A stretch of 64,000 bases of DNA, taken from contig VXIS01000121.1 of NCBI GenBank assembly GCA_008704415.1, forward strand, positions 57,612 to 121,611, written 5' to 3'. Positions within the stretch are counted from its first letter, which is position 1. The number at the start of each line of letters is the position of its first letter. This document shows, piece after piece, positions 54,294 through 64,000 of this stretch. The notes beneath the pieces are model-generated. The model did not search any database and was not told the DNA's origin. It saw only the letters and a program-made list of their open reading frames with translations. The stretch is from Sphaerosporella brunnea (taxonomy: Eukaryota; Ascomycota; Pezizomycetes; Pezizales; Pyronemataceae). The position numbers and the translations under genes were made by a program.

Positions 54294-54999
54294 TCACGTC
54301 TGCAGCCCCTGTCGCAACCGCTCCGCAAGCTGCTTCTTTCCAAACTCCCACGCATTCAACAAGCCCTTCTCGCTGAGATCAATGTTGCTGAGCTGCACGT
54401 CCTGCTGCGGCGGGCGGGAAACGCGTTGGACGATGGCGGTAGGGTCGGTGTCCAAGATGATTCCGTCATCGATGATCTCCTCGATAGCCAAAGCCACCAG
54501 ATCATAGTTCTCGATGATAGTGCGTTTATCCGTCGAGTTCCTGAAACAGGCGTCAGCCACACCCCATCTCCCTCCTCGCTTCCAATTCCGCCCAGGGAGA
54601 AACCCACTTCAAAAGAATCTGCAGCGTATCCCTCAAAGCCAAAACCACCTGCCACAACAGCATCTCATTCTCGTCCAATCCTCCGACGATGTAGAGCATC
54701 ACATCTCCCTCCGCTTTAAAGACCACCACATGATTGTCGTAGAGAATGATATCCGCCGTGCTCTTTACTGTCTTTTCCAGCAATCCCTTCTCGAACGCTT
54801 TCTGCTCCTTGGGCGTAGGGTACGGATTCTGCGAAGTGCCGGTGGTATGCGGGGGTGTGTAATATTTCGCTAAGATACGGGTGCCGTCCGCACCGAGGAT
54901 CAGAAGCGCGTTTACCTAGCACGGAGATGGCATTAGCAGAGGCGGCCAGGCGGGGCGTCGGCGGGGACAAACAGAGAAGAGGGAGAAGTTGGGCGACAT
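54294..54999 (-). CDS. RET3: Coatomer subunit zeta; right-arm copy
   Basis: Mirror of 35813-36517; start at ATG 54999, stop at 54294. It differs only by one extra C/G in the first intron. Confidence 0.94.
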
Positions 55000-55151
55000 G
55001 ATGGTTGTTGCTTGTTGCTGGTTGCTAGGGACAGCTGTGGACAGCTTGCTGCACGGAAGGGTTTGGGTTTGTTTTGAATGCTCCTGTGATTCACATATGT
55101 AGCATCAATACATACACGCCCCACATCCGCACACAACACCATCAGAACACA

Positions 55152-56237
55152 ATGCCGAGAGAACGTGCAGCCTCAGAGGTCAAAGAACCGCATTTTATAT
55201 CCCTCAAAGTCCTCCGGTAATGCCGTCTGTTTCTTCGCGCTCCTCTCACAAACCAGCCCGCCGTTGGAAGCTCAGATCGAAATGGCTATCAATGCTCGCA
55301 AAGGAACATGGCCGAGAGTTTTCTGATCCGAGCTTCCATACTTACAAGGCTGTTGCACGAGCGCGCATGCCGTTGGGTACAAGCACTTGATACTGACAGC
55401 GCAGGCAGGTTATCGCGGCCCTCCCTCTCCGAGCAGCTCACCCTCCCACCGTCCACCGCGATCTCCGAACTCCCCGCGCAGCATGCCCACGCCTACCCTT
55501 CGCACCCCAGCGGCGAGTCCTTCATCTACACTCCGCTCCTAACGCTCCCGCCGGCCTTCGGCTCCGTCTACATCGGTGAAACCTTCTCATGCATTCTCTC
55601 CGCATCCAACGAGTCTTCCACGCGTGTCAGCAGCGGGGTACGAATACAAGCGCAGATGCAGACGCCGTCACAGACTGTTCAACTTACCGGGGACGAAGAT
55701 GAGGAAGGGGAGGGGGTAGAATTGCAGGCGGGACAGTCGACGCAGAGGACTGTGTCTTACGAGCTGAAAGAGGAGGGAGGGCACACGCTAGCTGTGATGG
55801 TGAGCTATACGCCGTCGCCCGGCGACGCTACGAGGACATTCAAGAAGCTCTACCAATTTATTGCCCAGCAGTGTATCATGGTTCGCACAAAAGCGGGGAG
55901 ACTACCCCCCGGGAAACAGGCGATATTGGAGGCACAACTGGAGAACCTGGGGGAGGGGTCGGTAGCGCTGCAGAAGGTTTCTATGAAAACGAAGTGGAGG
56001 TGGAGAAGCCTCAATTGGGATGTTACCGAGGGAGAGGGAGCGGAGGCACCGCTGCTGAGGAGTAGGGAGATTTTGCAGGTTGCGTTTCTACTTGAACCGC
56101 CTGATATCGGCGGGGAGACGGAGATCAGAGGAGGGGACGCCGGGGAGGAACTCGGGATGTTGAACATTGAGTGGCGGACGAGTTGTGGGGACAAGGGCTT
56201 TTTGAGGACGGGGAAACTCATGTTGCCGCCGGTCTAG
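55152..56237 (+). CDS. TRAPPC13 homologue; right-arm copy
   Basis: Mirror of 34575-35660; exons 55152-55216 and 55409-56237. Confidence 0.9.
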
Positions 56238-56676
56238 AGAGCCTTGAAGATTAGGAGGCCTCACGGTTGACTTGTGGAAGATACCAAGTGAAACAGTTTT
56301 ATAGGCTTCGGACTTCCAGCAAAGTGCAGGCGGATTTCGATGAGAGGTTTCGATCCTCTCAGGATAGCTGTATGCCAATGTGCGGACAGCAATATATGTT
56401 GAAACAAATCAATCGATTGTTCACCGTCTTACCGGCCAACAAAGCAACAAAAGGTTCACACTCAAAGAAACCACAAAACACAAAACGTTCTGGAACATTC
56501 TTCCATGCTCAGGAAAAGAGAACGCCCCGTTAAATTTGCAGCAGCAGCACGATCTACGCCGGTAAAAAGACAAAAGCACAGGAAGAAGTCGTTGAGGATC
56601 GCAGCGTCGTTTATCGTGTCGTAGAAGTCATGATGCCGTAGAAATCAACGTGCGTGGATGCGTAGATGGATGGGTA

Positions 56677-57198
56677 TCATTTTTTGCTAGCTCCGCCGCC
56701 ACCGGACGCTTCCGCTTTCTTCTCTTCGGCTGTGAGAAGGTTAGTTATCAGCACGTCCAATATGGTAATGGTTATGTCAGTGTCAAAAGTGGGCAGGCAG
56801 GCGGGAAGGTGGTGGATGTAGGTGTAGTCGGCGACCGTGCGTGTTCTTTGCGAGGTCAGCCGGAGAGGTAGCGCCGTGATAACACTGACGGCGAGCGACG
56901 ACGGGGGAGGGGTGAAATGGGGGGCTTGGAGGTGGCAGTAGTACCTTTCTGCTGCTTCTCACGCATTATCTGCGCCACACGATCCTTATCACGCAACATC
57001 TCGGAGCCAGATTTCTGCGAGCCATGTTAGCGACGCTGATAAACGAGTAGAACGGGGGCTGCACTACGTTAGTGGCAGTCTTCTGCTTCTGCGCAGCCTT
57101 CTGGGCCTTCGCACGATCGCGCTCTCGCTGTTGGAGCACGTCAGCTACAGTTCGAGGAATGCAGGAGGAAACAGCCGAACCTGGTTGCCGCGGGTCAT
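56677..57198 (-). CDS. SERF / 4F5 family small basic protein; right-arm copy
   Basis: Mirror of 33614-34135 with the same exon structure, start at ATG 57198. Confidence 0.9.
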
Positions 57199-57453
57199 TG
57201 CGTGGTGTATATGGAGTGGTGATGTGTTTGTTGTAGGTCGTAGCGGTGGAGGATAAAGAAGAGGTTTGAAGTGCAGAACGGACTCGGATTGATATTTTTG
57301 GCCCGTGTGGCTGACGCTTTCCGCTAACCCGTTTTAAGCCGTCCTCGATCGCCCCTAACCCACGTGTGTTGAGGGAACGCGAATTCCCAGCACTCCAGAC
57401 ACGCGTCAAGCTCATTTATCCCTGGAGAAAAAACCCCTCACGGATAAAACAAC

Positions 57454-57461
57454 ACAACAGC

Positions 57462-57499
<38 letters not shown>

Positions 57500-57501
57500 C
57501 G
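57454..57501. repeat. AAC trinucleotide microsatellite, right arm
   Basis: Mirror of 33311-33358, with the same number of units. Equal length in both arms is itself notable because such tracts mutate fast. Confidence 0.9.
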
Positions 57502-57990
57502 ATGGCTGAGCAAGAATCCGTCGTCCTCGTCTCCAACGATGGTTTCCAGTTTATCCTTCGGAAATCGGCGGCGATGAAGAGTCCTGCTATCAAGGGAATG
57601 CTGAATCCCCGCAGTGAGTGACCGTCAAGCCCGTTCTTGAGAGCTTGCATTGTATTGACGATGTGATCGATGATTAGGCAACTTTACCGAAGCGAGAGAA
57701 AACAAAATCGTCTTTCAGAACATGAGGTAAGGAATACTTCTTCCCACAACTGTTCAATGGGACATCGCTTGTTGTTTGTTTAATCATATTGTATTCGGCC
57801 GCTTGCGGCCATGACATATATAGGAGACATTGCTAACGAGCTCTACAGCGGCCTCATACTCGAGAAGGTCTGCCAGTATTTCTACTACTACGAAAAGAAC
57901 AAAGGCCAGAAGGAAGTGCCTGAGCCGGACTTCATCACCCCCGAGATTGCGTTGGAGCTCCTTTTTATCGCCGACTTCTTGGACTGTTAA
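57502..57990 (+). CDS. ELC1: Elongin C; right-arm copy
   Basis: Mirror of 32822-33310 with the same three exons (57502-57613, 57678-57726, 57849-57990). Confidence 0.95.
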
Positions 57991-58506
57991 TGCTCGGGGA
58001 CAAAAGCTACATTCTGTTTTCTAGGCACATTGCGCTGGGTTGAGCTCTAGCTACCCCTCTGCAATGAGAAACTTCGCTACTTGTAACAAAGTTGATTCCA
58101 TTGCTTTCATGGTATTTTAGCTTGCATGTGTAATCCCAAAGCTGAACTCCTGGATGGTAGATGAGCAACGAATCAGCATGTCCAACTTAGGATCGACTCG
58201 ATGCCAAAAGCAGGCGACATGGAGTTGTACTATCGAGTTGACCTGCCAAGTCGTCTCGATCCACATATCACTCGACCTGGCCACCTCCAGCTTCAATCGC
58301 AACAGCAATCTCAATGGCCATCTCAACCCTCATTCAGGCTTACCCGAGCCCATACCCAAACTGAGGCCAGGTGCCTCTTTTACCTATCCCTCCATCTATT
58401 CAATTTGACCATCCAACCATCCATTCAATTTCCTCTTCAACCCTCTTTAAAAAGTCGACAGCTTGAAGACCTGTTAAAACCTCACCTTGCGGCCGCAACC
58501 CCCAAC

Positions 58507-59491
58507 ATGCGGGTACTCCACAGCATGTCTCCCATACAACGCCCCACCGATCGCGGTTTCTGGGCCCTCAACGTACTGCGAGTGTTGAGCATCATAAGTC
58601 TCATATCCTCAATCGTTGCTGCCATGACCACACTCATCAAAAGTTTCGTAGCAACCAAAGTAACACTCCCTACTCAACAACGGTCATCTCGTCGCCATCA
58701 CTAACAAGCCATAGTTTTTCTTCTTTGACGCTCTAGGCCATATCTTCCTGACCGGCATCTGCATCTTCTTGATCTTATCAGAATGCAGTCTCCTCCGCGA
58801 CTACTTCAATCACAACTGGCAGGTATTTTCGGCCGACGCCTCACTCACCTGGTTAGGCGTCGCCGAGGTAGGCGTGGGTGTTGCCTTGCTAGGAAATCTC
58901 AACGAGGATTTTCCATCCAAAGCAAGTATGGGTAGCTCTTTCAACGCCCTCCTGATAGCCAGTGGGGTTTGTGTTTGCTTTACCGGGTTGGCATCTTTCA
59001 TCGCGGTAAGCACTCCTCAAGGGGGGTTCATTAGATCCTTAATGCTGACTTCCGCATAGAGTTTCATCTACCGGGTTAAATCGACCTCCGAAACCGCGCG
59101 GATGCTCCGATCCATCAAGCGTCGCAGAAAGCTCCGCCAGCTCCAGCTTCCAGACACCGAAGACACCCCAGCGCCAACCATCGTGCACACGCAGAACATC
59201 CAGCTTCCGGAGCGAGTCCATAGCCGGAACGAGCACGAGGCCCGCAGCTACGTCCGTACCAACAACAGCAGGAGTAATAGCAACAGTACTCTTCCTCAGG
59301 CGGATAGGTCGCAGAGTGGGTTTTTCCGGATGGAGCCGGCACAGGAGGCGGAGGCTTCGAGCCAGTACTCTGGAAGTTCCTCCACTCCTCGGCCCTCGCC
59401 ACCACCCTCCAATGCAGCGCACACTCAGGCCCAACACTACAGGTGGGCTGCTGGTCTAAGTGGTCTGCCGGAAGAGCCCAGGCAACAGTAA
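58507..59491 (+). CDS. Four-TM fungal membrane protein (DUF7598-like); right-arm copy
   Basis: Mirror of 31321-32305. Exons 58507-58659, 58715-59005 and 59060-59491, all open and with the same splice sites. Confidence 0.8.
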
Positions 59492-59821
59492 TGTTATGAA
59501 TTTGAATAGGTCTATGAGGTTATTTGTGGGAGTGGGATGGCGGTTGTTCACCCTTGAAATAACCATATGTACAAGTGATCCTAGCTTGAATTAGAAATTA
59601 TGGCCTCAACATCAAGAAGCTCGGCATCCAGGAGAAAGTGCCACCGCACAAACCGGAGGCAGCTCGTAGTCAGTATGCCAAATACCGCAGCTGTCAAATT
59701 CCTGTGCGGGAACTTGCAGACAACGCTCTGAGCGGTCAGGCTTCTTCACATACTTTCCAACGCCGTTCCTTCGGAGCGTTCATTTTCCACTAGAAACCTT
59801 AGCATGATAAAAAGAGGAATA

Positions 59822-60208
59822 GCCTTACAGAAGAGCGAGCTGACAAGCTATCCTACATCATGTAAAACCTACGCATTCTAGAACGCTCCTTCCGCCACCC
59901 GGGACCAAGTCGAAGAAAAAACAATTGGTCGAAATTGAAGAGGAAGTGAAGGAACCGGAATATGAGTTTGTGGAGACGTCATTGAATTCAATCTAGGGAG
60001 GGAGCGGCAGCGGGAGTGGCTGCAGTGGGAGGCCGGACGTTGAGAAAGTCAAAAAGAAGCGCGATTCATGGTCCGTCATTCGGTCTCAGCACAACTTTTT
60101 TTTTTTCAGTGTAGTTTTGCCCTCAAGCTATGTATTTTTTTTCAGAAATGCATCGAAACGTATGGTATTCTAATGTTAATTTTGAGTGTAAATAGTATTT
60201 ATCGACCC
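59822..60208 (-). repeat. Repeat A, right arm
   Basis: Mirror image of 30604-30990. Confidence 0.6.
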
Positions 60209-61572
60209 CGAGCGCCGAGCGCCGAGCGAGTGAGAGAGTGTGGTGTACCAGGGTTAGCATCACTCCAGCCGCGTTCAAGAAGGGTGTCATTACATCAGCT
60301 TCAGCTTAGACAAATCTAAGCCAAAGCTTGAGCGTTCTCTGGATGAGTCTCCAGGTTTCAATTGAAATCCACAGGCTACCTCATATGCTGGACTTTCTCT
60401 GAATCCCAATCCAGTTACGGTGTCGAACCGATCACTCGTTAATTTACGACGCCCTCTCCAGCACAACCTACAACCTATATACAGCGGCTGAATTCCATTC
60501 TGGCACACTGACCAGCAGTTAGGACTGCATGGGCACAGATGGCCGCCCAACCGACGTCCCTATGGGCCCAGAATGCCACAGCAGTGATGAACGTAGCCAG
60601 TTCAGCATTGAGCTGGTCCCTATCCGTTGTTGAGGCAATTGCTACTGCTATGGGATTCGGCCGTAAACCGCCAGCTTCTTCAACTATTGCAGCCGCCCTG
60701 ACAGCACCGTCACTTACAGCAATTCCAGCAAGTGACTGCGGAATCGTGTTTCTGGACGAAAGTACGTTACCGGAACTGCAACGCCGATCCGCACCCTACA
60801 AAAACGGGATGCAGTACAGAAGGCAGCTGCAATACGAAGCGGTGTTGTTTTTGTACACCTGTGTCTAGAAGAGATTCCTCGACACAACAGTCGTGAATGC
60901 CGGAATTGACTTCAACATGAGAACGGAAACTGTCTATGCAAATGGCACATGCGGACCATATTTCCAGAACTAGATGCCCGCCATTTCTGCAACATTGGAC
61001 AGTTCAAGTTTTTACCTCCCAAGTTATTATTGCGTGGTTTATCACCCTTTCACGACACTTCCCGCAGGAATTTACAAGGGTTTAAAAGCCGGATTTTGAG
61101 TCTGAAAAGGTCCCCCCCTTCCCCTTCAGGTTGATTTTCAAAAGTAAAACGACTTTACACCTCGTGTGCAAAATCTTCACCACCGGTCAAGGGCCGTCAC
61201 GGCCAATGATTTATGGCTATGCGGAGCATCTGGCCGAGTGGAAGAAGATGACGTGCGGGCTCTTACACAGAATCAGCTGATTGTATTGTGAGGAGGCAGA
61301 GTCGGTATGGTGCTGTGCTGAAGGATTTCGCATATGGCTTGCGCGGGCTTCAAGTTGAGGAAAAGCTGGTAGTTCTTTTTGCATGTTTATAATTTTCTGA
61401 ATTGTTTGTGATTCTAATGTTGAAATCCTTTGTTTCAGGGTGGCGCTTGAAAGAGGATGGTTTGTTCTGTATTCATCAACAGAAAGTTTGTGTTCGTAAA
61501 GCAGAACGTCACGTGCACTCAACTGCAATCCTCTCCACGGGCTAAAGCACCGGCTTTGATGCTCACCAAACG
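60209..61572. other. 1.4 kb without a supported gene, right arm
   Basis: Mirror of 29240-30603; the plus-strand ATG frame at 60539-60868 is open (109 codons) but unrecognised. Confidence 0.35.
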
Positions 61573-62163
61573 ATGTCACTCCGATTAGCCTTCCCACCAG
61601 CAGCAGCAGCGCGGGCACAGCCGCTCCTTCTCCGTCCACAGCGGCGAACATTCTTCGACTTCCCGGACGCGAGCGTGCCGCAGCGATTCACGGCGACGCG
61701 GCGTCTCCCGCACGCACCCAAAGCGCTGTACAAGATCGTTTCCGACATCGACTCGTACCGGCACTTCCTTCCCTACTGCCTGGGCTCGCAAGTGACGGCG
61801 CGGTGTCCGCACACGAACGCGCCCACCGAAGCCGACCTGCGTGTCGGCTGGGGCCAGTTCGATGAGACGTTCCGCAGCACCGTGACGTGCAGGCCCGAGC
61901 ACCTGAGCGTAGAAGCCGATGCGAGCCAGAACCCGCTGTTCCAGAAGCTGTGCGCGCGCTGGGAAATCGCTCCCGCTGAGGATACAAATGCCGCCGGCGG
62001 CAGCGACGTAAAGCTGCACGTCGAATTCAAGTTTACCAATCCGCTGTACTCGGCTGTTAGTGGCGCTTTTGTCCCCAAGGTGGCCGGCGTCATGGTCGAG
62101 GCGTTTGAGCAGAGGGCAAAGGAGGTACTGGAGAAGATAGTCGAGAACAAAAAGGGCTTATGA
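61573..62163 (+). CDS. COQ10: COQ10-like coenzyme Q-binding protein; right-arm copy
   Basis: Identical in translation to the copy at 28649-29239, in opposite orientation. The extent of the flanking sequence is also identical, so no separate regulation can be argued. Confidence 0.92.
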   Translation: MSLRLAFPPAAAARAQPLLLRPQRRTFFDFPDASVPQRFTATRRLPHAPKALYKIVSDIDSYRHFLPYCLGSQVTARCPHTNAPTEADLRVGWGQFDETFRSTVTCRPEHLSVEADASQNPLFQKLCARWEIAPAEDTNAAGGSDVKLHVEFKFTNPLYSAVSGAFVPKVAGVMVEAFEQRAKEVLEKIVENKKGL

Positions 62164-62297
62164 TTGCAGTGGTGTTTAGCGATGGGGTGAATGGAGTTAC
62201 GAATATATACCATGTTTTTACACTGTCGTGGAGTTTGGGCGGAAAAGGGTTTGATTGATCAAACATGTATATATGTACCTTAGCAGGGGACGGCCCT

Positions 62298-63387
62298 TTA
62301 AAAAAAAAGGCAAATGCCTAGAAAATACTCGTATTTCCCCTTCTACCAGTGACTTCGCGAGTTGTCCAGACTACCACAAACTCGAGTGCCGCCCTGTGAC
62401 ATAAACTACTTGGCCGGACCCTATCTATGCATTGTGACCTTCCATGCTTCCACACACATTGCCACTTCAAGTTCGGCTTCACCCTGTCGCATGCGCTTTT
62501 TCTTTGGCCAACCGCGAGGGATCTTTGTCAGGGGAGGCTCACAAGGGCTCAAAGGAGGATTACTTGTCTAAATCATCAAAATGTTCCTCTGCTACAGCCG
62601 GCTGTGACCCAACTTGCCGGGAGAGAAGTTACACATCTTCCATGCTGATTGGCGGGAGACCAGGCGTGTAGATGCCAATAATAGCCTGCACCTGTGCTTG
62701 AGTATCGCTCATCCGTACCTGGTTTCTGCCTGCATACTCGCAGACTGGCGAGACATTTTTCGTGCTTTCTCCAGTCTTGTAAAGTGAGAGTCCATGACTT
62801 TAGGCCAAACACTGTCAAGCAGATCCACATTGACTGATTGCACAATATTGGACGGTCTCCAGTAGGCGTGGGCCGTGAAGTCACGGGATTTTTGATGTCC
62901 GGCAACCCACAAAGCTCATCTTCCGGTCGGAGCGTTCAAACCGGACAGCGAAGCCAGCGGTAGCAGCCTAACTGTGCCCTCTGGCCTTGAAGTCTTGGAA
63001 AGTTGCAAAGAGCTCACTCGCCTGTAGCGCTGTGCAGTCGACGGCGACGGTCAGAGCGCGACTTGGACTGGTTCCCTCCTGCTGATGCCGGCGCCTTATG
63101 GGGTCCTGCAACTCAGATTCTGACATCAGGGCAGTAAAGCATTCAACAAGCCGGTTGCGTTGTTGTGACGGTGTGGGTGGCCGGCGCGACGGGTTGCTGC
63201 GAGGGTGACGAGGCAAAGACAGGTGGTTGGCGAGTGCGTAGATCACGGTGTACGGTGTATGAGATGGCTAATCACAGAGCGGCACTCGAGTTTAAGAGTT
63301 TGTGGTAGTCTGGACAACTCGCGATGTCACTGGTAAGGGGGGAAATACGGGTATTTTCTCCTGGTATCCTGGAAATTTGCCGTTTAA
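62298..63387. mobile_element. 1.1 kb TIR element, right-arm copy
   Basis: Mirror image of 27425-28514 with at most one base of length difference. Confidence 0.6.
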
Positions 63388-64000
63388 GAAAATGATCATC
63401 CAAACCTTATAGCCTACCATCTCAGGAGCAGGATGAGAAGGACCAGAACTTTTGGCTGATATCTAAAACAGTTACACACAGCAAGGACAGCGATGGTGGC
63501 AATGAATTCATACCGATGAGGAGCTTTAGGCTGGCTATCTTCAGGTCAAATTTCCGTAGGGCAGATGTGTGGTATTCGCAGGTGTGGGGGAGGCGAGTTT
63601 AGACCGATTTCAACCAGTTGACCACCGGTAAAAATGGTAACAGCTTTGGCAGGTTGAATAATTCTGTGACGATGATATTAAAACGCTCAAGATAATGCTT
63701 TAAGCCAAAACCTCTCTTATGTATAACGGTGGGTAATGGTTAATGAGGAAAAAATTATTTTAAGACGTGCACCTGACTTGCTGCCTCGCCTCCCTCAACC
63801 CCCAAAACAGAGGCGATATCATCAGTAGATGCAGCATGAAAAAGTAATCGGGAGATGTGACGATGCCAAAGCCGGAAGCATACTCGTCACAGAAGGACAT
63901 CTCATCGAAAAACTCAACACCATCGCTGCGATGGCTGATGAATCGCTGAAACACATGATGTCACTCGACATGTGCCTCAATATTATATATTGGTGGATGG
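63388..64000. other. Outer part of right arm, no gene supported
   Basis: Mirror of 26811-27424. Ends at the window edge while still complementary to the left arm. Confidence 0.5.

Larger units (their letters stand above)
45709..64000 (-). repeat. Right arm of giant inverted repeat (palindrome)
   Basis: Complementary partner of 26811-45339. This arm keeps its genes open throughout, including the 481-aa gene, the DENN gene and the SET gene that are broken in the other arm. It continues past the window end. Confidence 0.97.

Noticed and set aside
1..64000. CRISPR arrays, bacterial operons, ribosome binding sites
   Set aside because: The sequence is eukaryotic (spliced genes); the repeats seen are microsatellites, MITEs and the palindrome.

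Overview
The window is nuclear DNA of a filamentous ascomycete (Pezizomycotina). The evidence is short introns of about 40-100 bp with GTNNGT donors and CTAAC/CTGAC-like branch points, a single dispersed 5S rRNA gene, and a typical ascomycete gene set: COQ10, elongin C, SERF/4F5, TRAPPC13, coatomer zeta, Tcp11/Sok1, a Pof1-like nucleotidyltransferase and an N2227 methyltransferase. I cannot place it below that rank.

Left part, 1-26.8 kb. Genes are sparse. An HNH-nuclease-domain gene is cut by the left edge, followed by a membrane-anchored N2227/carnosine-N-methyltransferase-like gene. About 10.7 kb then follow with no gene I can defend; they hold a hairpin MITE with TA target duplications, a diverged inverted repeat pair, homopolymers and unassigned coding-looking frames. 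Next come Tcp11/Sok1, a Pof1-like gene head to head with a steroid-5-alpha-reductase-family gene, a SWIM plus RING protein, three hairpin MITEs joined end to end by single TA dinucleotides, and an unrecognised, probably mitochondrial membrane protein.

Right part, 26.8-64 kb. This is one giant inverted repeat. Positions x and about 90,812-x are complementary from the right window edge (64,000, pairing with 26,811) in to the centre near 45.4 kb, and the repeat continues beyond the window. Each arm carries, from outside to centre: a 1.1 kb TIR element, COQ10, repeat A, a four-TM membrane protein, elongin C, SERF, TRAPPC13, coatomer zeta, a small SET-domain gene, repeat B with a nested MITE, a 5S rRNA gene, an unrecognised 481-aa gene and a DENN-C1 gene.

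The arms are not equal. From the outer end to about 36 kb they match almost base for base. At 36-39 kb the left arm gains small, mainly homopolymer, length changes. From about 39.25 kb to the centre the left arm is full of mixed indels and substitutions, plus a poly-G block of about 180 bp, while the right arm keeps open, spliceable genes. The centre is a 176-bp tract of only A and C. This pattern fits a fold-back (inverted chimeric) long read at a contig end, with the left central part unpolished, better than a natural palindrome altered by RIP. A real inverted duplication is not excluded. Until that is settled, the right-arm genes should be taken as the reference copies and the left-arm copies from 36.7 to 45.3 kb treated as unreliable.
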